Assembly (NCBI GenBank): GCA_965215715.1
Contig: OZ244129.1
Coordinates: 558,001 to 622,000 of the forward strand
Source of the DNA: HXMU1428-3 sp965215715
GTDB taxonomy: Bacteria > Pseudomonadota > Alphaproteobacteria > Rhizobiales > HXMU1428-3
DNA: 64,000 nucleotides
Direction of reading: 5' to 3'
Shown here: piece after piece, positions 24,908 through 33,600 of the stretch
Position numbering within the stretch: the first letter of the stretch is position 1
How the letters are laid out: every line of letters begins with the position of its first letter
Translations under genes and position numbers: made by a program
The notes under the pieces: generated by a model
Databases searched by the model: none
What the model saw: the letters and a program-made list of their open reading frames with translations, nothing else
What the model was told of the DNA's origin: nothing

Positions 24908-25053
24908 AAGAGCATGTCACTTTAGTTTTGAATTCATGTGTCTGCTTCTCATCTCTTTGTAAAAGCCGTGTCTTTTTTCTTGGCACTTTAGGTTGCCCAC
25001 CAGCAACTGAGCTATGCACAAAACCGGTGTCCACTTTTGTGCGACACGCACTA
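24908..25053. repeat. Interspersed element, copy B (146 bp, with inserted hairpin)
   Basis: The ends AAGAGCATGTC and GACACGCACTA are the terminal inverted repeats. The core AAAACCGGTGTCCACTTTTG is identical in plan to copies A and C. Compared with those, it carries an extra 35-40 bp with its own small hairpin (GTTGC...GCAAC). It begins 11 bp after the clpA stop, and its right-end TAG (25051-25053, read on the minus strand) is the stop codon of the small secreted protein gene. Confidence 0.8.
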
Positions 25054-25431
25054 GTAGGTGGTGATGGTTGGTTTGAAGTTTCTGGCCTCTTGGCAACTTT
25101 TATAAAGCCGCGAGCCATAGAACAAATAATCAAACCGTTCCATATATTTGGGACCGAGATTTTCTATGGCAGTTTTTGCCTTGGCGTTGCATTTTAAACT
25201 TTCAATATAAGCTTTGACTTCCCTTTTGGTGTGGGGGAAGTCTTTGCAATTGTCTGTGGCCACCAAAGCCATCATGGCGTAGGCAATTGTGCGCCCTGAT
25301 ACATGTTTAGGGCAGGGGGCGTTTTGGTCTTTTGTAATTTTTTGCTCTGCTTGGTCTGCAAAAGCTTGATGCCCGCTTGGGGCAAACAGGGTAAGGACCA
25401 ACAGAGACAAAATAAAAAATCGACTTAGCAT
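25051..25431 (-). CDS. Four-cysteine small secreted protein, paralogue 1
   Basis: The 126-residue protein has a signal peptide (FFILSLLVLTLFAPSGHQAF) and a mature part with four cysteines in the order CPKH, DNCKDFP, LKCNAKAK and SCQEARNF. The gene at 26950 has the same four-cysteine pattern and similar neighbours to each cysteine (TCPAR, KNCANFP, LNCNAKTD, MCQQAAKF), so the two are paralogues. They flank and follow the VWA protein gene on the same strand, and all three are probably one operon. The four cysteines suggest two disulfides in the periplasm. The stop codon TAG belongs to the interspersed element at 24908-25053. No known family recognised. Confidence 0.7.
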   Translation of the reverse strand: MLSRFFILSLLVLTLFAPSGHQAFADQAEQKITKDQNAPCPKHVSGRTIAYAMMALVATDNCKDFPHTKREVKAYIESLKCNAKAKTAIENLGPKYMERFDYLFYGSRLYKSCQEARNFKPTITTY

Positions 25432-25521
25432 GTTTGCACTAATTTTTAATTTTGCATTTCATTTGCTTATTGGAGATCTTACCATAATTTTTTTGCAAAC
25501 CCAAAGAGGGGCAGCGTTTTG

Positions 25522-26925
25522 CTAATCCCCTGCTTCTAGTGTTTCTGTTTGTCCTGCGGTTAGCGTGACAGAGCCAAATTCGCCAACACCGGTTTTGCTC
25601 TTGGTTGTGATGCGGTAGGTGCCAGCTGGTAGGATAAACCTTTTTTTGCGCCCCTGCCTAGTTGCTTCTCTGGCTACCGCCTTTTTGCCCTCTTTGTCCT
25701 TATCAAAGACTAGGATGTTGATAATCCCTTGCCCATAAGGGGTGACTTCTAAAATGCCTGCATTGAGAGAGATTGTTTTTTGACGCTCTTCTCCTGCCTT
25801 AAGATGGAATGGGCGGCGCACAGACATGTCTTCTAGTTTGACTTCTGTTACGTAATTTCCTGGGGCAATGTCAAAGGTGGCTTTATGGCCGGCCTCCTTG
25901 GCAACCAGTTTTCCTTGTTTGGTATAGATGTTGTAGCCAAGGCGGGTGCCTTTTTTAAGGGGCGATCCATTGTCACTTAGGCTAGCCGTAAATGTAATTC
26001 GGCCTGAACCAATGGGGATGTCTATGGTCTGTGTATCATTTTTGGTAACCGTTACTGTGTGTGAGGTGCTGTAGTCTTCGGTTTTTAGTGTGATGGTGTA
26101 TGTGCCGGGTTTTAAGTTTAATACGCGTTGATAGCCGGTGCCAATGAGCTTGTTTTCAGAGGCTGGGGCGTCTTGGGGGCGCAGGTGCCATAAAAAGCTG
26201 CGTTTATTCAATACAACGCCTTTGGTGTTGACGGCGCGGGCAATCAGATTATAAGCGGGCGGTGCTTTTCTTGTGACATCAAGGGCTTCATTTAAGCTTT
26301 GATAGTCATCGCTTGTGAGTAATTTGCCGCCTGTTTCATCTGTTAAGCATTGAAAGGTGCCAAGTTCTTGGGCATTGAGGCCAAAGCCAACCACATGAAT
26401 GCGGGTTTTAACATTTTGTTCCCCAAGATTTTTAGCAATGGCGCATAGGTCTGCTTGGCAGGTTTCTATGCCGTCTGTGACCACAATAATCTCACCGCCT
26501 GCGGGCAGTGATTTTGTGGCAGCTAAGATGCTGTCTCCAATCGGTGTCATGCCTTTTGGGGTTAGCCTTTGAATGAATTTATGGGTTTTGCGATCAATAC
26601 CCGTTTGGGGCGGTGTGAGGAGTTGAATGTCTTGGCAGGATTTTTTTTGTCTGTGGCCATAGGCCATAACGCCTAAAGCGCGGCTCTTATCCCAATTTTT
26701 AAAAAAGGTGGTGACCACTTTTTTGGCTGTGAGGATTTTAGGTTGCCCTTTTAGTTTCCCAGCCATGGAGCCAGATCCGTCTATGATTAAGATGGTTGGC
26801 GATAGGTTGGGGGCAACCATATCTGATTTTGCGTGATCTGTTCTGGCATGGGCCTGGTGTGCAACGGCCAGCACGAACAGGCCAAGAAAGGGGGAGAGGC
26901 ATGTTTTCAAAGCTGTTGATGGCAT
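25522..26925 (-). CDS. Secreted von Willebrand factor A protein
   Basis: A signal peptide (LKTCLSPFLGLFVLAVAHQ) leads to a VWA domain at about residues 45-225. Its MIDAS site is intact: DxSxS as DGSGS, Thr in KGMTPIGDS and Asp in VTDGIETC. The C-terminal half consists of beta-rich, carboxypeptidase-regulatory- or Ig-like repeats (for example LKPGTYTITLKTEDYSTSH and IAPGNYVTEVKLEDMS). VWA domains bind proteins through a metal ion, so this is probably an adhesion or scaffold protein. Several cysteines in the VWA domain may form disulfides. It is sandwiched between two related four-cysteine secreted proteins in one operon. Confidence 0.85.
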   Translation of the reverse strand: MPSTALKTCLSPFLGLFVLAVAHQAHARTDHAKSDMVAPNLSPTILIIDGSGSMAGKLKGQPKILTAKKVVTTFFKNWDKSRALGVMAYGHRQKKSCQDIQLLTPPQTGIDRKTHKFIQRLTPKGMTPIGDSILAATKSLPAGGEIIVVTDGIETCQADLCAIAKNLGEQNVKTRIHVVGFGLNAQELGTFQCLTDETGGKLLTSDDYQSLNEALDVTRKAPPAYNLIARAVNTKGVVLNKRSFLWHLRPQDAPASENKLIGTGYQRVLNLKPGTYTITLKTEDYSTSHTVTVTKNDTQTIDIPIGSGRITFTASLSDNGSPLKKGTRLGYNIYTKQGKLVAKEAGHKATFDIAPGNYVTEVKLEDMSVRRPFHLKAGEERQKTISLNAGILEVTPYGQGIINILVFDKDKEGKKAVAREATRQGRKKRFILPAGTYRITTKSKTGVGEFGSVTLTAGQTETLEAGD

Positions 26926-26949
26926 GTTGGTGGCTCTTGTTTTTTTACA

Positions 26950-27321
26950 TTAAAATTTGGCGGCTTGTTGGCACATAGTGGCGCCATGGGTGCCTTTATA
27001 AAGGGGTTCCATTTTGGGCATCATTTGTGCCTTCATGTTTTTAATCGCTTTGTCCGTTTTGGCGTTGCAATTTAAAGTTTGAAGTTTGGTTTCAACTTGC
27101 TCAACCGATAAAGGGAAGTTGGCGCAGTTTTTCGCTGCGGCCAAAGCCATAATGGTGCGCGCGATTTTGTTTCCTTGTGGGCGTGCTGGGCAGGTGTCTT
27201 GTTTCACAATAAGAGATTCAGCCCTGACTGGTACGGGATGGGTTAGAGTGCCCAGCAGGGGAATTATGGCTAAGAGCATAAGGGGCCAAGCAACTTTATT
27301 GTTTAAAGGGGGTGTCATCAC
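26950..27321 (-). CDS. Four-cysteine small secreted protein, paralogue 2
   Basis: The 123-residue protein has a signal peptide (PLMLLAIIPLLGTLTHPVP) and the same four-cysteine plan as the protein at 25051. The spacing between the second and third cysteines is identical in both (NC...LxCNAK). It is the first gene of the operon, 24 bp before the VWA gene. The long gap of 243 bp to cimA, which is divergent, should hold the promoter. Function unknown; a role together with the VWA protein is inferred only from arrangement. Confidence 0.7.
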   Translation of the reverse strand: MMTPPLNNKVAWPLMLLAIIPLLGTLTHPVPVRAESLIVKQDTCPARPQGNKIARTIMALAAAKNCANFPLSVEQVETKLQTLNCNAKTDKAIKNMKAQMMPKMEPLYKGTHGATMCQQAAKF

Positions 27322-27564
27322 TGTGTTCCTCTTTCTTGGGTCTGCTTATGATTGTTTCGTCAAAGTTTAGTCGTTAGGGACTGAAAATAAGTTTACTCTG
27401 AGAGAGAAAGATCGGTTTTATGGTTAATGAAATATGTCTCTTTGGACGAAAGGTGGATTTAGGATCGTTGGTCTTTGTTTTCTGCTTGCAAAGGGCTAAA
27501 TTGCCTCTTATGGGTTTAGGCTTGAGTGATGTAAACAGTTAGACTGTCAGTTGGGGATTTTACT

Positions 27565-29172
27565 GTGGGGTACCAGAAAGAGCGGATCTATTTATTTGAC
27601 ACCACCTTGCGAGATGGTGCGCAGACCAATGGGGTTGATTTTTCGCTTGATGATAAGCTGTTAATGGCCAAGGCGCTTGATGAACTTGGTCTTGATTATG
27701 TTGAGGCCGGTTACCCGGGGGCGAACCCTACCGATACTGCCTTTTTTAGCAAACAAAGAGAATTAAAGCGGGCAAAGGTGACCGCCTTTGGCATGACCAA
27801 GCGGGTGGGGCGCTCTGTTTCCAATGATGGTGGGTTTCAAGCGGTGTTGGGGGCACATGCACAAGCTGTGTGTTTGGTGGCCAAAGCTTGGGATTATCAT
27901 GTACGGGTTGCTTTGGGCGTGACCAATGAAGAAAATCTAGCGACCATTGGGGAGAGCGTTGAAGCGGTTGTGGCAAGTGGCCGTGAGGCGATGATTGATT
28001 GCGAGCATTTTTTTGATGGTTTTAAGAGTAATCGAGATTATGCGCTTTCTTGTGTGCAAGCGGCTTATGAAGCAGGTGCGCGCTGGGTGGTTTTGTGTGA
28101 CACCAATGGGGGCACTTTGCCCCATGAAGTGGAAGAGATTGTTACCCAAGTGGTGAAGGTGGTGCCGGGGGATCATCTTGGCATTCATGCGCATAATGAT
28201 ACGGAAAATGCTGTTGCCAATTCACTGGCTGCCGTCAGGGCCGGGGTGCGCCAGGTGCAAGGGACGTTAAATGGGTTGGGCGAGCGGTGCGGCAATGCCA
28301 ATTTAACCTCGATTATTCCAACCCTTTTGTTAAAGCCTGCCTTTGCTGACAAGTTTGATACTGGCATTACAGCTGAGCGTTTGCGCACCATTAGTCATGC
28401 GTCACGTTTGCTGGATGAAATTTTGAACCGGGCACCAAACCCTCACCTGCCTTATGTGGGCTCTTCTGCTTTTGCTCATAAAGGGGGCATTCATGTCTCT
28501 GCGGTGAAAAAAGATCCCTCAACCTATGAACATGTGGCGCCGGAAGCGGTTGGCAATGCGCGTAAACTGTTGGTCTCTGACCAGGCGGGCAAATCCAATA
28601 TTTTGGCTGAGCTTGAGCGGTTGCGTATTGACGTGCCGGCAGATGATGACCGGGTGGATGCTTTGTTAGAAGAGGTCAAGGCTCGTTCTGCCCAAGGCTA
28701 TGCCTATGAAGGGGCAGGGGCCTCTTTTGAATTATTGGCCCGGCGGGTTTTTGGACAGGTGCCACGGTTCTTCAGTGTTGACCGGTTTCGCGTGATGGTG
28801 GAGCGGCGCTACACGGCAACAGGTGATTTGATCACAGTGTCTGAAGCCACTGTGAAGTTGACCGTTGATGATGTAACTTTTGCTCATGTGGGCGAGGGGA
28901 ATGGCCCGGTCAATGCGCTTGATCAAGCTTTGCGCAAGGATTTGGGGCGTTATCAATCTTACATTGAAGACCTTGAACTGGTTGACTATAAGGTGCGGAT
29001 TTTAACTGGGGGAACCGATGCGGTAACCCGGGTGTTGATTGAAAGCCGTGATGGTCAGGGCAAGCGTTGGTACACGGTTGGGGTTTCAGCTAATATTGTT
29101 GATGCTTCGTTTGAGGCTTTGGTTGATTCTATCAATTACAAACTGATGCGCGATGGGGCAGGAGCTGCTTGA
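27565..29172 (+). CDS. cimA: (R)-Citramalate synthase
   Basis: CimA condenses pyruvate and acetyl-CoA to (R)-citramalate, giving a threonine-independent route to isoleucine. The 535-residue length and the N-terminal YLFDTTLRDGAQTNGVDFS (metal-binding Asp and catalytic region) match the CimA group of the LeuA superfamily rather than isopropylmalate synthase. HNDTENAVANSLAAV carries the metal-binding His, and a C-terminal regulatory domain (about 400-535) is present. The start is GTG at 27565 (MGYQKERIYLFD). It is a single-gene unit, divergent from the four-cysteine operon. Confidence 0.93.
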   Translation: MGYQKERIYLFDTTLRDGAQTNGVDFSLDDKLLMAKALDELGLDYVEAGYPGANPTDTAFFSKQRELKRAKVTAFGMTKRVGRSVSNDGGFQAVLGAHAQAVCLVAKAWDYHVRVALGVTNEENLATIGESVEAVVASGREAMIDCEHFFDGFKSNRDYALSCVQAAYEAGARWVVLCDTNGGTLPHEVEEIVTQVVKVVPGDHLGIHAHNDTENAVANSLAAVRAGVRQVQGTLNGLGERCGNANLTSIIPTLLLKPAFADKFDTGITAERLRTISHASRLLDEILNRAPNPHLPYVGSSAFAHKGGIHVSAVKKDPSTYEHVAPEAVGNARKLLVSDQAGKSNILAELERLRIDVPADDDRVDALLEEVKARSAQGYAYEGAGASFELLARRVFGQVPRFFSVDRFRVMVERRYTATGDLITVSEATVKLTVDDVTFAHVGEGNGPVNALDQALRKDLGRYQSYIEDLELVDYKVRILTGGTDAVTRVLIESRDGQGKRWYTVGVSANIVDASFEALVDSINYKLMRDGAGAA

Positions 29173-29191
29173 TATTCGTTTGCCGCATGAA

Positions 29192-29224
29192 GTGCCTTAA
29201 CTTTTCGGCAAGAAAAGTTAAGGC
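29192..29224. repeat. Hairpin repeat, copy 2 of the 793-824 family
   Basis: GTGCCTTAACTTTT and AAAAGTTAAGGC pair around the loop CGGCAAG. The arms are identical to those at 793-824, where the loop is CATG. It lies between the cimA stop and the convergent DUF4399 gene. Conserved arms with a changing loop suggest maintained RNA or cruciform structure, or a family of hairpins spread by copying. Confidence 0.8.
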
Positions 29225-29244
29225 CTTTGAATTTTATATTCTTC

Positions 29245-29682
29245 TTATTTAACTGTGATTGTGATCTGCTTAGACATAACGGGCGGGGAATGCGGTGTAT
29301 GCTTGTAATCGCCCAATATCAATTGCAACTTATATGTGCCTGGTTTTAGATTTAAAGTTGTTTCTGTTTGCCCGCCACCAAAGTGAATATGATTTTCATC
29401 AGATGGGATGCTATTTTCTAGTTCAGGCCCTTCTATTTTATCATTAATAATGAGGTGAAAATGGCCAGTGTTCTTTACTTTCGTTCCCGCTGGCGCAATG
29501 CCCATGCCAGATAGTCCAAACTTGATATGCACAGGCCCAGTGATGACATCTCCTTCGTTTATATTGATGAAATAAACCTTGGCGTCTTTTGGAGCGGGTG
29601 ATTTTTCTGCGCTTGCGAGCTGGGGGGTGGTTATAGATATGATCGTTGCGATGAGAGGGACAAACAGGGACCTTAATTTCAT
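29245..29682 (-). CDS. DUF4399 family periplasmic protein
   Basis: The 145-residue protein has a signal peptide (LFVPLIATIISITTPQLAS) and a DUF4399 domain covering the rest: VYFININEGDVITGPVHIKF, GHFHLIINDK, NHIHFGGGQTETTLNL and a final PGTYKLQLILGDYKHTPH. Repeated His residues (HFHL, HIHF, HTPH) suggest metal binding, but this is an inference. The domain is common in marine and soil proteobacteria with no assigned role. It is preceded by a palindromic operator-like site at 29714-29728. Confidence 0.85.
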   Translation of the reverse strand: MKLRSLFVPLIATIISITTPQLASAEKSPAPKDAKVYFININEGDVITGPVHIKFGLSGMGIAPAGTKVKNTGHFHLIINDKIEGPELENSIPSDENHIHFGGGQTETTLNLKPGTYKLQLILGDYKHTPHSPPVMSKQITITVK

Positions 29683-29713
29683 AAATACTCTCCTTTAAAG
29701 GGCTTTTATTGGT

Positions 29714-29728
29714 TTGATATGATATCAA
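29714..29728. promoter_or_regulatory. Perfect 15-bp palindrome upstream of DUF4399 gene
   Basis: TTGATAT-G-ATATCAA is an exact inverted repeat, 32 bp before the DUF4399 start codon. An imperfect second site (TTGATATTGATATGATATA) follows at about 29736. Two such sites between a promoter and gene resemble an operator for a dimeric repressor, possibly of an iron or nitrogen regulator, but I do not recognise the consensus. Confidence 0.45.
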
Positions 29729-29759
29729 GTAAATTTTGATATTGATATGATATAGTGAC

Positions 29760-30350
29760 TTATTTTGTACTGTTTAGATGTAAAATTGACGTGAGGGCTT
29801 TGACATCTTCAATGGTGTGAAAATTCACCTCTAGCCCGGACCGGATAAAATTAAAATTTTTCATGTGGGCCAATAAATCTAGAAATGGTTGCCAGAACTG
29901 GTCGACGTTTAACAAAATGATTGGTTTTTTGTGTTGGTCCAGCTGTTCCCAGGTCATGGTTTCAACCAATTCTTCCAGGGTGCCAATGCCGCCTGGCAGG
30001 GCAATATAGGCATCGGCCAATTCATACATCTTGGCTTTTCTTTCATGCATGTTTTGGGTGACGATTTGGTGGCTTGGTTGAAAGGAACCGGTCTGATAGG
30101 GGAGAAGAAATTCAGGTATGACCCCGGTTACAGTGCCTTTGGCCTTTAATGCCCCTTGTGCCAAGGCCCCCATGAGCCCCATATCACCCCCCCCATATAC
30201 AAGATGAAGATCATTGTGAGCCAGAAACCCGCCCAGTTCTGTGGCTATGTCTTGAAATTTAGGGCTTTTGCCGTTTCCTGAGCCACAAAAGACACAAACA
30301 GACCTTATTTTTTGCTTCTTTTCATGGTTTGAAGGCAAGGATGATGGCAT
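29760..30350 (-). CDS. LOG-family Rossmann protein (cytokinin riboside 5'-monophosphate phosphoribohydrolase)
   Basis: The 196-residue protein of the TIGR00730 family contains the two signature motifs: GGGDMGLMGALAQGAL near residue 55 and PGGIGTLEELVETMTW near 120, the latter the lysine decarboxylase-like PGGxGTxxE. LOG proteins cleave N6-modified AMP to free base and ribose phosphate; in bacteria the role is usually nucleotide salvage or purine-based signals. It is convergent in no direction, but lies upstream of DUF4399 on the same strand with 77 bp between, where the palindromic site is placed. Confidence 0.92.
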   Translation of the reverse strand: MPSSLPSNHEKKQKIRSVCVFCGSGNGKSPKFQDIATELGGFLAHNDLHLVYGGGDMGLMGALAQGALKAKGTVTGVIPEFLLPYQTGSFQPSHQIVTQNMHERKAKMYELADAYIALPGGIGTLEELVETMTWEQLDQHKKPIILLNVDQFWQPFLDLLAHMKNFNFIRSGLEVNFHTIEDVKALTSILHLNSTK

Positions 30351-30660
30351 ATTAGGCCTTTCTAATGGTTTTGGTGATCGTTTTGGGGCACTGCATTAGT
30401 CGACAAGCGAGATGGTTTGATAAATATATATAAATCTTGCAAAACTTGCATTGATTCAATCGCTTACTTATATATGGCCGGATATGGATAAAAAGAAGTG
30501 ATTAAAGGGTTTATTTAAATTTAAACCATTACTTTAAACTAATTAATTTAATAACACTTATATTGGGTTTATTTATACGCTTGGCATTTGCTAAAAATTG
30601 CAGTTGTCAAGGGGATTTGTTAGTATCTATTGAGTTTTGAGTTTGAGAAGGTATCAGGTA
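30351..30660. other. 310-bp AT-rich gap before the LysM repeat protein
   Basis: No gene supported. The region is very AT rich (TTTAAATTTAAA-type runs) and includes a short palindromic stretch GGTTTA...TAAACC near 30510. It must hold the divergent promoters of the LOG-family gene and the LysM gene. No clear -35/-10 pair stands out. Confidence 0.5.
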
Positions 30661-33600
30661 ATGAGTGGCGTAAGATTTCTATCAATTATATTGGCCATAG
30701 TTGCGACTTTTCTATGGGGTGGGTTTGTTGTTGATACGTGGTACAAAAACAGTGCTCAGCGTATCGCCAGCCAAGACCAAATAAATCAAAAACAAAAATC
30801 ACAAGAAGATAAAACGTTAGAGCATGCTGATGCTTTGGCTGTTGCTGCTTCTGAAGAATTTAATAAAATTACCGACTCTGTTGAGCAAGAGCCCAAAGCT
30901 GATCATAGTCCAGATTCTAAAAATATTGCTGGTGTTACAAAGGAAGATCAATCGGCTGATAAGAAACAACCTTCTGCTTGGATGGTTCCGGATGGTGCTT
31001 CGCCTAAATATGATGTGAAAAAACTGGCAGCAACAAGAGCTAAACAACAAAAAATTGCTGAAAAGGAAAAGGCGCAAGCGGCCCTCAAAAAGCCTAAGAA
31101 AAAAGCTGAACAAAAACTTGCCAAAGGCCAATCACCTTGGAAGGTCCCTGATGGGGCCACACCTGCTTATGAAGGGCGCGCTCCTGATATGGTGGCCATT
31201 GCTAAACCTGCGTGGACAGTTCCGGAAGGGGCAACACCGAAATATAGCACGAAAAAGATTGCTTCGGTCAGGGCTAAGCATGAGAAACTGCTTGCTAAGC
31301 AACAGGCGCAAGCGGTTAAAAAACTCAAACAGAAACAAGCGAAACAAAAACTTGCCAAAGTTACATCAGGGTGGAAGGTTCCGGATGCGGCTACACCTGC
31401 TTATGAAGGGCGAGCTCCTGATATAGTGGCCATTGCTAAGCCTGAGTGGAGCGTGCCTGAAGGGGCAACGCCGAAATATAATGTGAAAAAGATTGCTTCA
31501 GTCAGAGCTGAGCATGAGAAAAAGCTTGCAAAGGAAAAAGCGCAAGCGACGAAAAAAATAGCCAAAAGGCTGTCTGAGAACAAACTTGCCAAAGATACAT
31601 CAGCCTGGAGCGTTCCGATTGGGGTCACACCAGATTATAAGGGGCGCGCGCCTGATAAAGTTGTGGTTACGGCAAAGAGCGTTAAAACAGGTGCCAAACC
31701 TATTTGGACTGTGCCTGATGGTGCCTCGCCTGAATATGATGAAGATAAAGCGTTTAAAGTTGGTGCTATTCCTTGGCGGGTTCCGACCGGAAATGACCCT
31801 ATTTCTCTGGGGTTTGTCGGGTCTAAGATTTCTAAACTAGCTGACAATGTTAAAGAGGGGACGCAAGAGGCGGCTGAAAAGGTCAGCGAAAAATTATCTA
31901 CATTAGCTAATGACGTTAAAGAGACCGTTGCTGCTCAAGATAAATGGCGGGTACCAACAGGTGTTGAACCTGAGTATGAAGGGCGTGATGTTATTGCCGA
32001 TGCTGATACCCCTGTTTGGCGTGTTCCGGATGCTGTGTCTCCATCTTATGAATCCAAGGTTGAGGTCGCTGACACGAAAAAACAAAAGGGTGATAAAGAA
32101 CAGGTTAGCGCTCAAGGTGAGACAGCACAAAACCATATTGTGGTGACTGAAGAAGAGGTTGTTGTAGGCAAAATTGAAACGCGTCTTCAAGATGAAGAAG
32201 GCAATAATGGATTTAAGAAAGACACTGCCCGGCTGTCAAAGGATCTTAAAGCTGTGCCGGTTGCAAAATATGCTGACCCAAAGGATCAGCCTAATAAAAA
32301 GTCTGATCGTTTGAATGTTGCTGTTTTTGAAGAGGACAGTAAGCGGGATGAAACATCAAAACAGGCTGAAGACAAAAATCAAGAGCCTAATAAAAAGTCT
32401 GATGAGCAGGTGAAAAAAGAGCCTGTTGTGGCAAACGTTAAAGAGCCAAGTGAGACGAAAAAGCCCAAAGAGCCTAAAAAAATTGCTAAGGCCAAACCTG
32501 TTTGGACAGTGCCCACGGGGAATGACCCTGATTACAGCGTTGTCGCCCAATTGGAGCGCGGCATTGATAGTGTGAAAGAAATGGCTGTTGAAGCGGGAAC
32601 AGAAATTGCCAGCAAGGTTGAATCGATTGGTAGTAATGTCAAAGAAGCGGTGGCGGCCCCCAAAAAGTGGGAAGTGCCAACAGGTGTCACTTGGCAAGAT
32701 GATGAACCGGTTATAGCCGAAAAGAAAGAGGCCCCTAAAGCACAAGCCAAACAAGTGGCGGTGCTTGATGTGAAGAATGACAAATCAGACACTAAATCAG
32801 CGACTAAAGAGATGGCTGATGAAAAAAAGGAACCTGTAAAGAGTACCAAAAGTGCTGTTAAATCTGAGCCTCAGCCAAAGGTGAAAAAAGAGGCCGTTGA
32901 GGGCAAAGAAGAGTCAAAGCCTGTTAATGAAAAAGGCAAAGAGCAAAAAAGTTCTCCTGAGGCGAAAATTGCTGATGTTAAGCAAGTGCCAGAAAAGGTG
33001 AAAGAAGTCGTAAATGTACCATTGCCAGAACGCAAAGAAATTGTTGTTGCAGCTCTACCAGAGAAAAAGCCAGAGCCGGCAATCGTTCCTAAAAAGGTGA
33101 TTGAGAAAGAACCTGAACTTTTTGTTTCTTCTCAGCTTAAGCCTGTTGGGGAAGAAATGGTTGTGGCAGCAAAAAAAGGTAAGCAGGCTGTTCAAGAAAA
33201 GGCCGAGAAAAAAGAAGATCAGAAAAAAACGGGCGTTGTAAAACGGATTTTGGATTTTATTTCTGATGTGAAAAAAGGTGATGATGAGCGTGGGGAAAAG
33301 AGGAAGACAAAAGTTTCCATGCTTGATGCGGCCCGGTTTGAAGCGATTAAAAACCTCATGGTTGATGAGGTCAATTATGAATTTACCGATGTTAAAGAGG
33401 GTAAGGGCAAGATTGAAATTTCTGGCCGTTCACAAGTGGGTGCGAAATTAGCCCTTTATGTTGGCCCGCGTTATTTAGGGGATGTGGAACCTGATAATGC
33501 CGGGGAATGGATATTTAAAAAGGATATGTATTTGCCCCAAGGTAAGCATGTGGTTCATGCTCAGCAAATGAGCAAAAGTGGTTTGGTACTCGCGCGCAAA

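Noticed and set aside
30817..31847. Several shadow frames in the LysM gene, which looked repeat-rich enough to be a CRISPR-like array
   Set aside because: The repeats are protein-level repeats with variable spacing and synonymous changes, in an unbroken frame. No cas genes exist in the window.
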